Origin: Nitrincola alkalilacustris
GTDB taxonomy: Bacteria; Pseudomonadota; Gammaproteobacteria; Pseudomonadales; Balneatricaceae
Assembly: GCF_008973755.1 (NCBI RefSeq)
Contig: NZ_WBOM01000003.1
Coordinates: 310,001-374,000, forward strand
Length of the DNA: 64,000 nt
Direction of reading: 5' to 3'
Numbering within the stretch: the first letter of the stretch is position 1; each line of letters opens with the position of its first letter. This document shows positions 44,131 to 53,700 of this stretch, one piece after another. The notes under the pieces were generated by a model. It did not search any database. It saw only the letters and a program-made list of their open reading frames with translations, and was not told where the DNA came from. The position numbers and the translations under genes were made by a program.

Positions 44131-45321
44131 ATGTCAGACCGATCTTTTCTTGACTGGCCGTTTTTTGAGCCACACCACCGCGACCTCGCACAACAGCTGG
44201 ATCAGTGGTGCCAGGAGCGTCTTGAGCCGCTATTACAGGCACATGCCGATCATGACAGCCATGAAGCACTGGACAGCGCGTGCCGCGCCATCCTGCAGGC
44301 GCTGGCTGAAGATGGCTGGATACGCTATGCCGTTCCGAAGGCCTACGGTGGTGTGCATGAATCACTGGATGTGCGTTCGCTGTGCCTGATCCGTGAAACG
44401 CTGGCGCGCTATTCTGGCTTGGCGGATTTCATGTTTGCGATGCAGGGGCTTGGTAGTGGCACCATCACCTTGTATGGCACCGAGGAGCAGCAACAGCAGT
44501 ATCTGCCCGATGTGGCTGCCGGTCGCAAGATAGCAGCTTTCGCCCTGACTGAACTTGAGACTGGCTCGGATGTGGCTGCGATGAAAAGTGATGCCCTGTT
44601 GCAGGGTGATCATTATCTGCTTAACGGAGCCAAGACCTTTATCTCCAATGGTGGGATAGCCGACTTCTATGTCAGCATTCTACGCACTGGAGAGGCAGCC
44701 GGTGCCAGAGGCCTGTCGGCATTCATTGTCGATGCCGACTCGCCGGGCTTCTCGATCCGGGAGCGACTCGATGTGATCGCTCCGCACCCTCTGGCTACGA
44801 TCGATTATCAGGATTGCAAAATCCCGGTGTCTCAGCTGCTCGGCGAGCCGGGGCAGGGGTTCAAGGCCGCGATGGCAACGCTGGATATTTTCCGCACCAC
44901 CGTTGGGGCTGCCGCGCTTGGGTTTGCCAGGCGTGCTCTGGATGAAGCGACGCATCACTCTTCAAGCCGCATGCTATTCAATGCGCCCCTGTCGGATCTG
45001 CAACTGGTGCAGGCGATGCTGGCGGATTCTGCGCTGGATGTCGATGCCAGTGCACTGCTGATCTATCGTGCGGCATGGACCCGAGATGTACGTGGTAAGC
45101 GTGTCACGCGTGAAGCGGCGATGGCCAAACTGCATGCCACCGAGCAGGCGCAGAAAGTGATAGATCGAGCGGTCCAGATTCATGGTGGCAGCGGGGTGTT
45201 GCGTGGCAACAAGGTTGAGGAGCTATACAGGGAGATTCGTGCGCTGCGCATCTATGAGGGCGCTACGGAAGTACAGAAAATCGTCATTGCACGCCAGCAT
45301 CTGATGCGTGAACTGGGATAA
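44131..45321 (+). CDS. Acyl-CoA dehydrogenase
   Basis: A 396-aa FAD enzyme. It has [20 protein letters not shown] (FAD and acyl binding), [33 protein letters not shown] and the catalytic-base segment [12 protein letters not shown]. The order and length are of the short/medium-chain or cyclohexane-carboxyl-CoA dehydrogenase type. It would introduce a double bond into the reduced ring or ring-opened acyl-CoA and needs ETF, which is not encoded here. The ATG at 44131 is preferred over an adjacent GTG at 44128. Confidence 0.92.
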   Translation: MSDRSFLDWPFFEPHHRDLAQQLDQWCQERLEPLLQAHADHDSHEALDSACRAILQALAEDGWIRYAVPKAYGGVHESLDVRSLCLIRETLARYSGLADFMFAMQGLGSGTITLYGTEEQQQQYLPDVAAGRKIAAFALTELETGSDVAAMKSDALLQGDHYLLNGAKTFISNGGIADFYVSILRTGEAAGARGLSAFIVDADSPGFSIRERLDVIAPHPLATIDYQDCKIPVSQLLGEPGQGFKAAMATLDIFRTTVGAAALGFARRALDEATHHSSSRMLFNAPLSDLQLVQAMLADSALDVDASALLIYRAAWTRDVRGKRVTREAAMAKLHATEQAQKVIDRAVQIHGGSGVLRGNKVEELYREIRALRIYEGATEVQKIVIARQHLMRELG

Positions 45322-45338
45322 TAACGAGGTAAATAATA

Positions 45339-45734
45339 ATGAAACAACTCCTGCCAGAAGGCTGGGTTCGCCCCAAGGGATATTCCGCCGGTATCGAAGT
45401 AACGGCCGGTCGTATGGTATTTGTTGCCGGCCTGGTGGGCTGGGATGAGAACGAGCAGTTTGTTTCGGATGATCTGGTTGATCAGTTTCGTCAGGTGCTG
45501 ATCAATACCTGTGCGGTACTGCATGAAGCCGGTGCAGGGCCGGAACATGTTGTACGCATGACCTGGTATGTCACCAACAAGCAGGAGTATCTGAGCCGCT
45601 TGGCAGAGGTGGGTGCGGCCTATCGTGACGTGATGGGCAAGAACTTCCCCACCATGGCCTGTGTCGAAGTGGCGGATCTGATGGAAGATCGCGCCAAGAT
45701 CGAGATAGAGACCACCGCTGTCATCCCCGCCTGA
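45339..45734 (+). CDS. RidA/YjgF/Rid-superfamily protein
   Basis: A 131-aa trimeric-type Rid protein (GWVRPKGYSAGIEVTAGRMV, FVAGLVGWDENEQF, VVRMTWYVTNKQEY, CVEVADLMEDRAKIEIETTA). RidA deaminates enamine/imine intermediates, which fits a pathway whose monooxygenase/reductase leaves an enamine. However, the Arg that RidA uses to bind its substrate carboxylate, just before CVEVA, is Met here (FPTMACVEV). It is thus a non-archetypal member and may act on a CoA-bound substrate or do another reaction. Starts 17 bp after the acyl-CoA dehydrogenase and ends the operon. Confidence 0.88.
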   Translation: MKQLLPEGWVRPKGYSAGIEVTAGRMVFVAGLVGWDENEQFVSDDLVDQFRQVLINTCAVLHEAGAGPEHVVRMTWYVTNKQEYLSRLAEVGAAYRDVMGKNFPTMACVEVADLMEDRAKIEIETTAVIPA

Positions 45735-45743
45735 CCTTTTTCG

Positions 45744-45783
45744 CTGACGCCGCAACCTGCTGCCAGGGGGCGTCGGCTTTTTT
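45744..45783 (+). terminator. Rho-independent terminator of the catabolic operon
   Basis: GACGCC (45746-45751) and GGCGTC (45769-45774), extended by two flanking pairs, are followed by GGCTTTTTT. It lies 10 bp after the RidA-family stop and closes the SDR-to-RidA transcript. Confidence 0.75.
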
Positions 45784-45853
45784 CCCGATTGTATTCTCTG
45801 CCTCGGCATGATTTCATACTCGGCTTATTCAGCCATACAGCAAGGACTCAGTA

Positions 45854-46867
45854 ATGCTTGATTTCAGATCCGATACCGTCACCCTACCGACAGACGCGAT
45901 GCGCGCGGCGATGGCCAATGCCGCTGTGGGTGATGATGTCTATGGTGATGATCCTACGGTAAATGAACTTGAGCAGTGGAGTGCTGAGCGCCATGGTTTT
46001 GAAGCCTGCCTGTTCACCTCATCCGGTACTCAGGCCAATCTGATGGCTCTGATGAGCCACTGTCAGCGTGGTGATGAGTATCTGTGCGGACAACTGGCAC
46101 ACAACTACAAATATGAAGCGGGCGGTGCGGCAGTACTGGGTTCCATTCAGCCGCAACCGGTCGAGAACGAAGCCGATGGCAGTCTCTCTTTTGACAAGCT
46201 GGCGGCAGCGGTCAAGCCGGATGATTATCACTTTGCACGCACTCGCCTGCTCAGTCTGGAGAACACCATTGGTGGCAAGGTGCTGACAATGGAGTATATG
46301 CAGCAGGCACGCCGTTTTTGTGATGAGCAGGGGCTGGCACTGCACCTGGACGGTGCTCGCGTGTATAACGCTGCCGTCGCACTGGGAGTGGATGTCGCCG
46401 AGATCGCCAAACCCTTCGACTCCATCACTGTCTGCCTGTCTAAAGGATTGTGTGCACCGGTCGGTTCACTCTTGCTCGGATCACATGAGCTGATCAGCAA
46501 AGCCCGGCGCATTCGCAAGATGCTCGGCGGTGGCATGCGACAGGTCGGCATTCTGGCCGCTGCCGGAAAGCTGGCGCTGACTGATCAGGTGGAGCGGTTG
46601 GCAGATGATCACGCCAATGCAATCTATCTGGGTGAGCAACTGAATAACCTGCCGGGCTTCACTGTGCAGCCGGACTGGATCAACACCAATATCCTCTATG
46701 CCGATCTGGATGCCAGCATCAATATTGAACACCTGAAACAGCATCTCAAGGAGGCCGGTATTCTGGTGTCACTGGCCAGGCGTACCCGTTTTGTCACGCA
46801 CAAGGATGTGGACAGGCTGGCCATAGATACATTGATCAGTACTTTGAGCCGCTACCTTTCCCGCTGA
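45854..46867 (+). CDS. ltaE: Low-specificity L-threonine aldolase
   Basis: A 337-aa PLP enzyme that splits threonine or allo-threonine to glycine and acetaldehyde. It opens LDFRSDTVTLPTDAMRAAM and has GDDVYGDDPTVNELE, FTSSGTQANLMALMSH, LHLDGARVYNAAVALGV, and the PLP lysine in VCLSKGLCAPVGSLL (about 200). Length and all blocks match LtaE. It lies after the terminator of the catabolic operon and is probably an independent housekeeping gene. Confidence 0.94.
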   Translation: MLDFRSDTVTLPTDAMRAAMANAAVGDDVYGDDPTVNELEQWSAERHGFEACLFTSSGTQANLMALMSHCQRGDEYLCGQLAHNYKYEAGGAAVLGSIQPQPVENEADGSLSFDKLAAAVKPDDYHFARTRLLSLENTIGGKVLTMEYMQQARRFCDEQGLALHLDGARVYNAAVALGVDVAEIAKPFDSITVCLSKGLCAPVGSLLLGSHELISKARRIRKMLGGGMRQVGILAAAGKLALTDQVERLADDHANAIYLGEQLNNLPGFTVQPDWINTNILYADLDASINIEHLKQHLKEAGILVSLARRTRFVTHKDVDRLAIDTLISTLSRYLSR

Positions 46868-46912
46868 GTGATGGATCTGGAAGGTAATAGGGGATTTCCT
46901 TTAATTGAAAAT

Positions 46913-46942
46913 AGTTAAGGTCTAATCTAAAATTAACTGAAC
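46913..46942. promoter_or_regulatory. Candidate autoregulatory operator of marR
   Basis: AGTTAA (46913-46918) and TTAACT (46933-46938) form an inverted repeat around TCTAATCTAA (46921-46930). The 46921-46942 stretch agrees at 17 of 22 positions with 31936-31957 upstream of the monooxygenase/reductase gene. Confidence 0.5.
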
Positions 46943-47045
46943 TATTATATTCAGGGTTAGTAACCGGTATTAACAATCGGCATTAACAACCGATCGCTCA
47001 TTGAGTTATCGGTAACTGATTCATTCAGACAAAGGGAGTAAGCCT

Positions 47046-47549
47046 GTGTCGGCTGATAAATACAGTGCATCAGCGCTCACCAGGGAAGGGGCGCCAGGCA
47101 GTGAAGGTCTGACAGATCAACATCAGGCATTACGCTTGTGGCTCAAGATGATCAGTTGCACCAACCTGATCGAGAACAAGATCCGCAAACGTCTGAACGA
47201 GCAGTTCGCCTTCACCTTGCCGCGCTTTGATTATCTGGCCCAACTGGACAGAGAGCCGGATGGCATGACGATGGGCGAGTTGTCCAAGCGGATGATGGTC
47301 ACGGGTGGTAATGTCACAGGCCTGACTGATCAACTGGTGCGTGATGATCTCGTGGTACGCGAGATGGATAGCTCAGATCGCCGGGTTTACCGCATCCGCA
47401 TGACAGCCAAGGGTGCGGAGAAATTCCGCGAGATGGCGGCTGAGCATGAAGTCTGGATACGGGAGATCATGAGTGTCGTGGATGATCATGAGATTGATCA
47501 GTGTCTGAGCATGCTGGCACGTATCAAAAAACAGGCTCAGGATATTTAA
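47046..47549 (+). CDS. MarR-family transcriptional regulator
   Basis: A 167-aa regulator: helix-turn-helix MTMGELSKRMMVTGGNVTGL (about 75-95) and wing MDSSDRRVYRIRMTAKG (about 110-126), with dimerising helices at both ends. MarR proteins linked to aryl-CoA pathways (BadR, CouR, HcaR type) are repressors released by an acid or its CoA thioester. Its position after the catabolic cluster, and the shared motif at 31936 and 46921, make it the best candidate for pathway control. The start may be GTG 47046. The last codons overlap the tpm terminator on the other strand. Confidence 0.9.
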   Translation: MSADKYSASALTREGAPGSEGLTDQHQALRLWLKMISCTNLIENKIRKRLNEQFAFTLPRFDYLAQLDREPDGMTMGELSKRMMVTGGNVTGLTDQLVRDDLVVREMDSSDRRVYRIRMTAKGAEKFREMAAEHEVWIREIMSVVDDHEIDQCLSMLARIKKQAQDI

Positions 47550-47561
47550 ACTGAGCCTGTT
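47525..47561 (-). terminator. tpm terminator embedded in the 3' end of marR
   Basis: ACAGGCTCAG (47531-47540) and CTGAGCCTGT (47551-47560) form a perfect 10-bp stem, 11 bp with flanking A-T. On the minus strand it is followed by TTTTTT, so it serves tpm. On the plus strand it spans the marR stop. Confidence 0.75.
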
Positions 47562-47604
47562 AGCTTGCACTGATGGCTGGCTCTGTTGGCTGGAAAGAGC
47601 GCGG

Positions 47605-48243
47605 TCAGGGTTTACGCTGCAGGGTGTAAACCACCTCCTTCAGAGGTTTGCCTTTTGGTCCAAGACCATCCCAGCGTCCTTTGAATGTCACATCAAAGCC
47701 CTCCTGGTATAAGGTTTCCACTTCATACTGAGGAACGCTGAAGGGTGGTCCCTTGAGCATCCCATCCGGATATTCCAGTGTAATCAGCAGAATACGAGCA
47801 CCGGCTGGCAGCAGTTTCTCCATATGGCGTACATAATCCTTACGCATATCGGGCGGCAGAGCGATCAGGGCCGCACGATCATAAACTGCCCGTATCTCAC
47901 CGAGATCCTCTCTGGTCAGTGCAAAGAAGTCGCCTCCGAGCAGTTTAATTCCATCCGTGCTGTACTCAGTGAAGCGATCGGTTTTGCTGACAGTGGAGGG
48001 GAGCTGGTTTTCAGTGAAAAAGGCTTGCAGGGCTACATCGCTGATATCGATACCCAGCAAAGCATGCCCCTGCTCACGCAGCCAAAGCATATCCAGACTT
48101 TTGCCACACAAGGGTACAAACACAGGTGCATCATTGGGTATGCCAAGCTCAGCCCAGTGGCTGTTCAGATAGGCATTGATCTCTGACTGATGAAAGCCTA
48201 TCTGGTTCTGTTCCCAGCGCTCATGCCAGAATTGGTGATCCAC
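47605..48243 (-). CDS. tpm: Thiopurine S-methyltransferase
   Basis: SAM-dependent methyltransferase of 212 aa, also linked in bacteria to selenium/tellurium methylation. It has the family start FWHERWEQNQIGFHQSEIN, the SAM site VFVPLCGKSLDMLWLREQGH, GIDISDVALQAFF, YDRAALIALPPDMR and the C-terminal FKGRWDGLGPKGKPLKEVVY. Full length. Convergent with marR. Confidence 0.94.
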   Translation of the reverse strand: MDHQFWHERWEQNQIGFHQSEINAYLNSHWAELGIPNDAPVFVPLCGKSLDMLWLREQGHALLGIDISDVALQAFFTENQLPSTVSKTDRFTEYSTDGIKLLGGDFFALTREDLGEIRAVYDRAALIALPPDMRKDYVRHMEKLLPAGARILLITLEYPDGMLKGPPFSVPQYEVETLYQEGFDVTFKGRWDGLGPKGKPLKEVVYTLQRKP

Positions 48244-48300
48244 GTTGTATCCTCTTTAATCAATATGCGTGTGTTTTTAATCAGCTATTTACCCAGCGCT

Positions 48301-49350
48301 TTACTCAGCGATGATCACTCGGTTGCGACCCTTCAGTTTGGCCTTCATCAGTGCTGAATCGGCACGGGCAAAGAGGGTTTCGAAGTCATCAACCCTCTCA
48401 TGAAGACCCGGGCTGGCATAAGCACAGCCAAAACTGGCGGTCAGCGTGACCGGTTCTTCCTTCCAGATAAAGGGTGTATCAGCTAACGCCCTGCGAAGCT
48501 TCTCAATCTCTACTGAAGGCTGTGCAGCAGAGTCCGGTTGCCAGAGCGCAAACTCCTCACCCCCAAAGCGGGCCAGCAGTGCATGTGAGGGCAGGTGGGC
48601 TTTCAGCGTCCTGGCCAGATGCACCAACGCGGCATCACCAGCCTGATGTCCATATTGATCGTTCACCTGTTTGAAAAAATCGATATCCAGAATGGTGAAC
48701 TGACCGGATTTCTGCTGCTGCAGGTCCTCTTCAATCAGTTTGATCAGATAGCGTCGGTTGAAGAGCGCCGTCAGGTAGTCGTGATTGGCTTCCCAGTGCA
48801 GACGCGCACGGAGGATGGCATTGGTCAGCAGCACCGAGGCTATCTCCAGCGCGGCAACATAGCTCTCAGGGTAGGACTTGGGACCATCACAATCATCAAA
48901 ACCGAGGATTCCCCACCACTGATTGTTCACCATGATCGGAATAGTCAGCATGGAGTGAATATCCTGTCGGATAAACTCTTGCAGAAGATGTCCGCTTAAA
49001 TTGGCACGATGATGCTGACACCATTCGCCTCTCAGGCGCGCTTCATAGAGGTCTTTGACGACTTGGTCTTTGATCTCGACACGCTGATGATGCAACTGAA
49101 GATCATCAATATTCGACAGTTCCGGCCGAGCGGCCCACTCGTGCAGATACTCGGTAATGTAATAGTCATCACCTTTTTCGATCAGCTTGAACATCCAGAC
49201 ACGGCTTGAGCCCGTATTGACACCAAGCTCCTCCAGAAACTGAGTGATACCTTCCTGCCAGTTGACGCTCTCGTTGAGGCGTTTGGCCGCTCGGGTTACC
49301 GCAAGGAAAAGCTCACTGTCGGATCTGGGTCTGGCTGTCATGTTCTTCAT
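48301..49350 (-). CDS. GAF-GGDEF diguanylate cyclase
   Basis: A 349-aa cytosolic protein. An N-terminal GAF domain (about 20-175; QDIHSMLTIPIMVNNQWWGI, LGFDDCDGPKSYPESY) is followed by a GGDEF domain (about 185-345; HDYLTALFNRRYL, TILDIDFFKQVNDQYGHQAG, active-site FGGEEFAL). The GGEEF form is catalytically competent. The RxxD inhibitory site five residues before GGEEF is not seen, so product inhibition may be weak. Start chosen at ATG 49350; the frame extends 29 codons further without a family match. Confidence 0.9.
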   Translation of the reverse strand: MKNMTARPRSDSELFLAVTRAAKRLNESVNWQEGITQFLEELGVNTGSSRVWMFKLIEKGDDYYITEYLHEWAARPELSNIDDLQLHHQRVEIKDQVVKDLYEARLRGEWCQHHRANLSGHLLQEFIRQDIHSMLTIPIMVNNQWWGILGFDDCDGPKSYPESYVAALEIASVLLTNAILRARLHWEANHDYLTALFNRRYLIKLIEEDLQQQKSGQFTILDIDFFKQVNDQYGHQAGDAALVHLARTLKAHLPSHALLARFGGEEFALWQPDSAAQPSVEIEKLRRALADTPFIWKEEPVTLTASFGCAYASPGLHERVDDFETLFARADSALMKAKLKGRNRVIIAE

Positions 49351-49499
49351 CAGATGGCAGTTTCCCTTCAGCAGTCTAATGCTCAATATGGCAATTGAAG
49401 AATAACAGACTTTTTCCCAGTATGGCGACTGTGCCATAGTAACAAACTCTTATACTATATAAGCATAATCTTATCTTAATTCATACAGGCTACCTGTTC

Positions 49500-50774
49500 A
49501 TGTCAGGACTCAGATCACATTTGGTTCGCTACCTGTTACCCGTGCTGCTCATACTGGTCGCTGTTGCTGGATTTCTCCATCTTAAATCTACCAGACCTGA
49601 AGCACCACCGGCTGGTGATGAGGAGCGAAGCTGGCCCGTCGCCGCATTGAGCGTGGCGATAGCCGAGCAGTCTCCTGAGGTGAGGCTGTTTGGCAAGATA
49701 GGTACCGATTCAACCGCCAGTCTGCGTGCAAGATCGGCAGGTGATGTGGTCAGTGTGGCAGTGCAGGCTGGTCAGATGGTTGTCGCTGGCGACCTGTTGC
49801 TGGAGCTGGATCCGACTGATGCACGGGTTGAGCGTGATCAGCGGCTGGCTGAACTTCAGGATCTGGAGTCACAGATTGAGCAGCGTGTCAGCCAGCATGC
49901 GCTGGATCGACAGGCGCTGCAGCAGGAGCGAGAGCTGCTGGCACTTGCTGAGCGCCAACTGCAGCGCATCAAAAGTCTTGCAGAGGGGAATCGTGCGGCG
50001 CAGCGTGATGTGGATCTGGCAGAGCAGTCATTACTGCAGCAGCAACTGGCGCTGATGAATCGAGAACTGGCGGTCAGCCAGCATCCGTCGCGTCTGAAGC
50101 AGCTTGAAGCAGCCGGAGTGCGCGCCAGAGGTCAATTGGAGCTGTCAGAGCGGAATCTGCAGGCAACGCATGTGGTGGCAGCTACTGACATGCGCATTGT
50201 GGATCTGATGGTGGCGCCGGGCGACAGAGTCACTGCGAATACAGTACTGCTGACCCACTTTTCACCCATCGATATAGAGTTGGAAAGCCGCATTCCGATG
50301 CGCTATCTGCCGCAGCTGCAAGATGCGCTGGCTTCTGATATCACCCTGGAGGCCTTTGCTGATATTGATGGCAGCCATTATGTGTTCGTGCTTGAGCGTC
50401 TTGCTGCCGCAACGGATCAGTCGGCTGCTGTTCTTGCCGGTTTCCGGTTGGGTCAGGGGCATGCTGAACGTCTGCCACTGGGGCGTTTTGCAGAGGCCTG
50501 GATGCGCCTGCCGATCAATGGCGCGAGTGTCTGGATACCGGCTGAAGCCCTGCATGGACGTGACAGGGTCTATCTGATCAAAGAGGGGCGCTTACAGTCG
50601 TTGACCGTTGATGTGCTGGGCGAAACGCGCCGCAATGGGCAAGCAGGTCTGCTGATCAGTGCTACAGAGCTGAGCGAGGGCGATCAGCTGCTGGCAAACC
50701 GTTTACCCCAGGCGATGCAGGGATTGAGAGTAGAAGTGGTTGAACAGCTCAGCATACCCGGAGAGGGGTCATGA
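49500..50774 (+). CDS. RND efflux periplasmic adaptor (membrane fusion protein)
   Basis: A 424-aa HlyD/AcrA-type adaptor. One N-terminal membrane anchor (about 8-27, VRYLLPVLLILVAVAGFLHL), a biotinyl-lipoyl half (SLRARSAGDVVSVAVQAGQM, VVAGDLLLELDP), a long Gln/Glu/Leu-rich coiled-coil hairpin (about 115-210), then the second lipoyl half and beta-barrel. It shares a four-base ATGA overlap with the permease gene, so they form one pump. No outer membrane factor gene is adjacent. Confidence 0.92.
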   Translation: MSGLRSHLVRYLLPVLLILVAVAGFLHLKSTRPEAPPAGDEERSWPVAALSVAIAEQSPEVRLFGKIGTDSTASLRARSAGDVVSVAVQAGQMVVAGDLLLELDPTDARVERDQRLAELQDLESQIEQRVSQHALDRQALQQERELLALAERQLQRIKSLAEGNRAAQRDVDLAEQSLLQQQLALMNRELAVSQHPSRLKQLEAAGVRARGQLELSERNLQATHVVAATDMRIVDLMVAPGDRVTANTVLLTHFSPIDIELESRIPMRYLPQLQDALASDITLEAFADIDGSHYVFVLERLAAATDQSAAVLAGFRLGQGHAERLPLGRFAEAWMRLPINGASVWIPAEALHGRDRVYLIKEGRLQSLTVDVLGETRRNGQAGLLISATELSEGDQLLANRLPQAMQGLRVEVVEQLSIPGEGS

Positions 50775-53700
50775 TGCCGCGCAAGGGGTTTATCGCGCTC
50801 TTTCTGAACCATCGACTGGCCAGTAATCTGCTGATTGTGCTGATGCTGCTGTCGGGTTTCTGGTCTTTGATGAAGCTGAACACTCAGTTTTTCCCCAACT
50901 TTGCTCTGGATTTTGTCAGTGTGCGAGTGGTCTGGACCGGGGCGAGTGCTGAGGATGTCGAAAGCAGTGTGACGATCCCACTGGAGCAGTCCCTCAGAAC
51001 GGTGGATGGGTTGAAGTCGATCACCTCTACCTCCAGCCTCGGAGTGTCGGCCATCACCCTTGAGTTTCGTGATCGGGTCGATATGGCGCAGGCGCTGGCA
51101 CAGGTGGAGGATCGTGTCGCGCAGCAGCGCAACCTTCCGCTCAATGCCGAAACACCGGTTGTGAATCGTATCGTTCGCTATGAGCCGATCGTGCGCATGC
51201 TGCTGTCCGGTTCTGATTCCATGGCAGAGCTGCGCGCGCTTGCCCGCCGTTTTGAGCGTGAGCTACTGGATATCGGTATCGAGAAAGTCGATTTCACCGG
51301 CTTGCCTTCGGAACTGGTAGCCATTGAGGTCAGCAGTGAAATGCTGCAGGCGCTGGATAAAACACCCCGCCAGTTGGCCGAACACCTGGCACGCTTTACC
51401 ACGGATCAGCCAGCTGGTCAGTTCGGGCGTGATCAGGGTGGGCGACAACTGCGGGTGCTGCAACAGGCGCGCCATGAATATGATTTTGCACAGCTACCCG
51501 TGCTCAACAGTGCCGAGCAGGGTTGGCTGCAACTGGGCGATATTGCACATATTGAGCGACGGGCCAGGGATGGGCAAACGCGTGTGCGTTATCAGCAGCA
51601 ACCCGCACTGGAGTTGCTGTTGCAACGGACCGAAAACACCGATGCACTGGATGCGGCGAAGCGGTTCGGGATCTGGCTGCAGCAAACCGAGCGCAGTCTG
51701 CCGCCAGGTATTGAGCTGAAAGTATATGATCAGCTGTGGCAGTTGATCAGCGAGCGTATCAATCTGCTGTTGAAAAACGGGCTGGGTGGATTGGTGCTGG
51801 TGCTGGCGATTCTGTTTCTGTTTCTCAGCGGGCGCCTTGCGATACGTGTGGCGCTGGGTATTCCGATCGCCTTCACGACCGCTTTTGTGGCGCTCTATCT
51901 GGCCGGAGGCAGCATCAATATGATGTCTCTGTTCGGTTTTATCATGTCGCTGGGGATCATTGTTGATAATGCCATAGTGGTCAGTGAGCATGCCTATACG
52001 CTACGCAGTGAAGGTAAATCACCTCAGGAAGCCGCGTTGACGGGCGCAAGGCGGATGCTGGCGCCGGTGATCGCCTCGTCGCTGACAACGGTTGCGGCCT
52101 TTTTTCCGCTGATGCTGATCGGCGGCATTATCGGCAAAATACTGTTTGAGATACCACTGGTAGTGATCTGTGTGATCCTGGCGACCTTGCTGATCAGCTT
52201 TCTGATTTTGCCGCATCAGCTAAGCAAAGGTCTTGCCGTATCCCGTGCGCAGCTCAAAGAGGAGGAGAAGGGGTTCAGAGGCCGGTTTGAGCAGGGGTTG
52301 GAGCATTTCAGGCAAAAGCCCTTTCGGCGTCTGGTGACGGCCTCGATTCGTGCCAGAGGCGTTACGCTGGCCGCTGCGGTAGCGTTGCTGATTCTTGCCT
52401 TTGGTCTGCTGGCGGGCGGTCGTGTTGGCTTTACCTTCTTCCCCAATCCCGATGGTACGACCGTCAGAGCGAATATCTCATTTGTGGCTGGTACGGCACC
52501 CGAGCAGGTTGAGCGGTTCATGCAGCAGGTTGAAGTCGCACTGGAAGAGGTGGAAGCCTCACTCGAGGAGCCGGTGGTCAGAGTCAAGGTGACGCGGCTC
52601 GGGCAGGGGATCGCCAGTGATGGCAGCGGGCCAAGAGGAGATCAGTTTGCATCGATGCTGGTTGAGCTGACCTCTCCGGATCGGCGCGCGATCAGTAACC
52701 AGCAGTTAATCCGCATGTGGCGCGAGCAGATACCCCGCGTGCCGGGTCTGGATGCGGTGATCATAACGGCTGTGACCGGCGGACCGCCGGGGCGTGATGT
52801 GGATATCCGCCTGACAGGGGTGGATGCGCAGACACTTAAACTGGCTGCACTGGAGCTGGCAGATGCCATGTCGGAAACGCCAGGCCTTTATGCGATTGAG
52901 GATGATACACCCTATGGGCGTGAGCAGTTGCTGGTCAGACTCAGTCCACAGGGCGTCGCCCTCGGCTTTACACCGCAGAGCATGGCAGCTGAGCTGCGAG
53001 GGTTGTTTGGTGGGGCTCTGGTGCAGTTGTATCAGGATGGACTGGAGGAGGTGGAAGTGCGTGTCCGCCTGCCGGATGCGGAGCGACACAACACCCTGAC
53101 ACTGGAGCGCCTGTCACTGCCATTGCCACAGGGCGGTTGGAGTCCGCTGGATCATCTGGCCGGGTTTGATTATCAACCGGGGTTCGAAACCCTGCGCCAT
53201 GCAGATGCACGCCTGGCCATCCATGTCTCGGCTGAGGTGGATCGTGCACAGGGAAATGCCGGCCTGATCAGAGAGCGTCTGGCCAGTGATGTGTTACCTG
53301 AGTTGGCGACCCGCTATGGGTTGGACTGGTCTTTTCAGGGGCGTGCAGTGGATCAGCAGGAAACGCTGGGGGATATGCGCATGGGGCTGCTGTTTGCACT
53401 GGCAGCCATCTATATTGTGCTGGCCTGGATGTTTGCCAGCTATCTGCTGCCGCTTGTGGTGATGGCGATCATCCCTTTTGGTCTGCTCGGAGCAATAGCC
53501 GGACACTGGATGCTGGGGTTGGAGCTGACCATACTCTCCTTCTTCGGACTCTTTGGTCTGACCGGCATCGTGGTGAACAACTCGATCATCCTGGTCAGCT
53601 TCTATCAAGGGCTGCGTCAGAAGGGAATGGATTGTCACGAGGCGATTGTCGAGGCTTCCTGCCTGAGATTACGTGCGGTACTGATCACCTCCATTACCAC

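Noticed and set aside
43139-44365. 408-codon open frame on the minus strand
   Set aside because: It lies opposite the crotonase gene and parts of its neighbours, is His/Arg/Gln-rich with no family features, and has no ribosome binding site. It is a by-product of codon bias.
45854-46867. Kynureninase feeding 2-aminobenzoate
   Set aside because: A PLP enzyme beside the cluster would fit, but the sequence blocks are those of low-specificity threonine aldolase.
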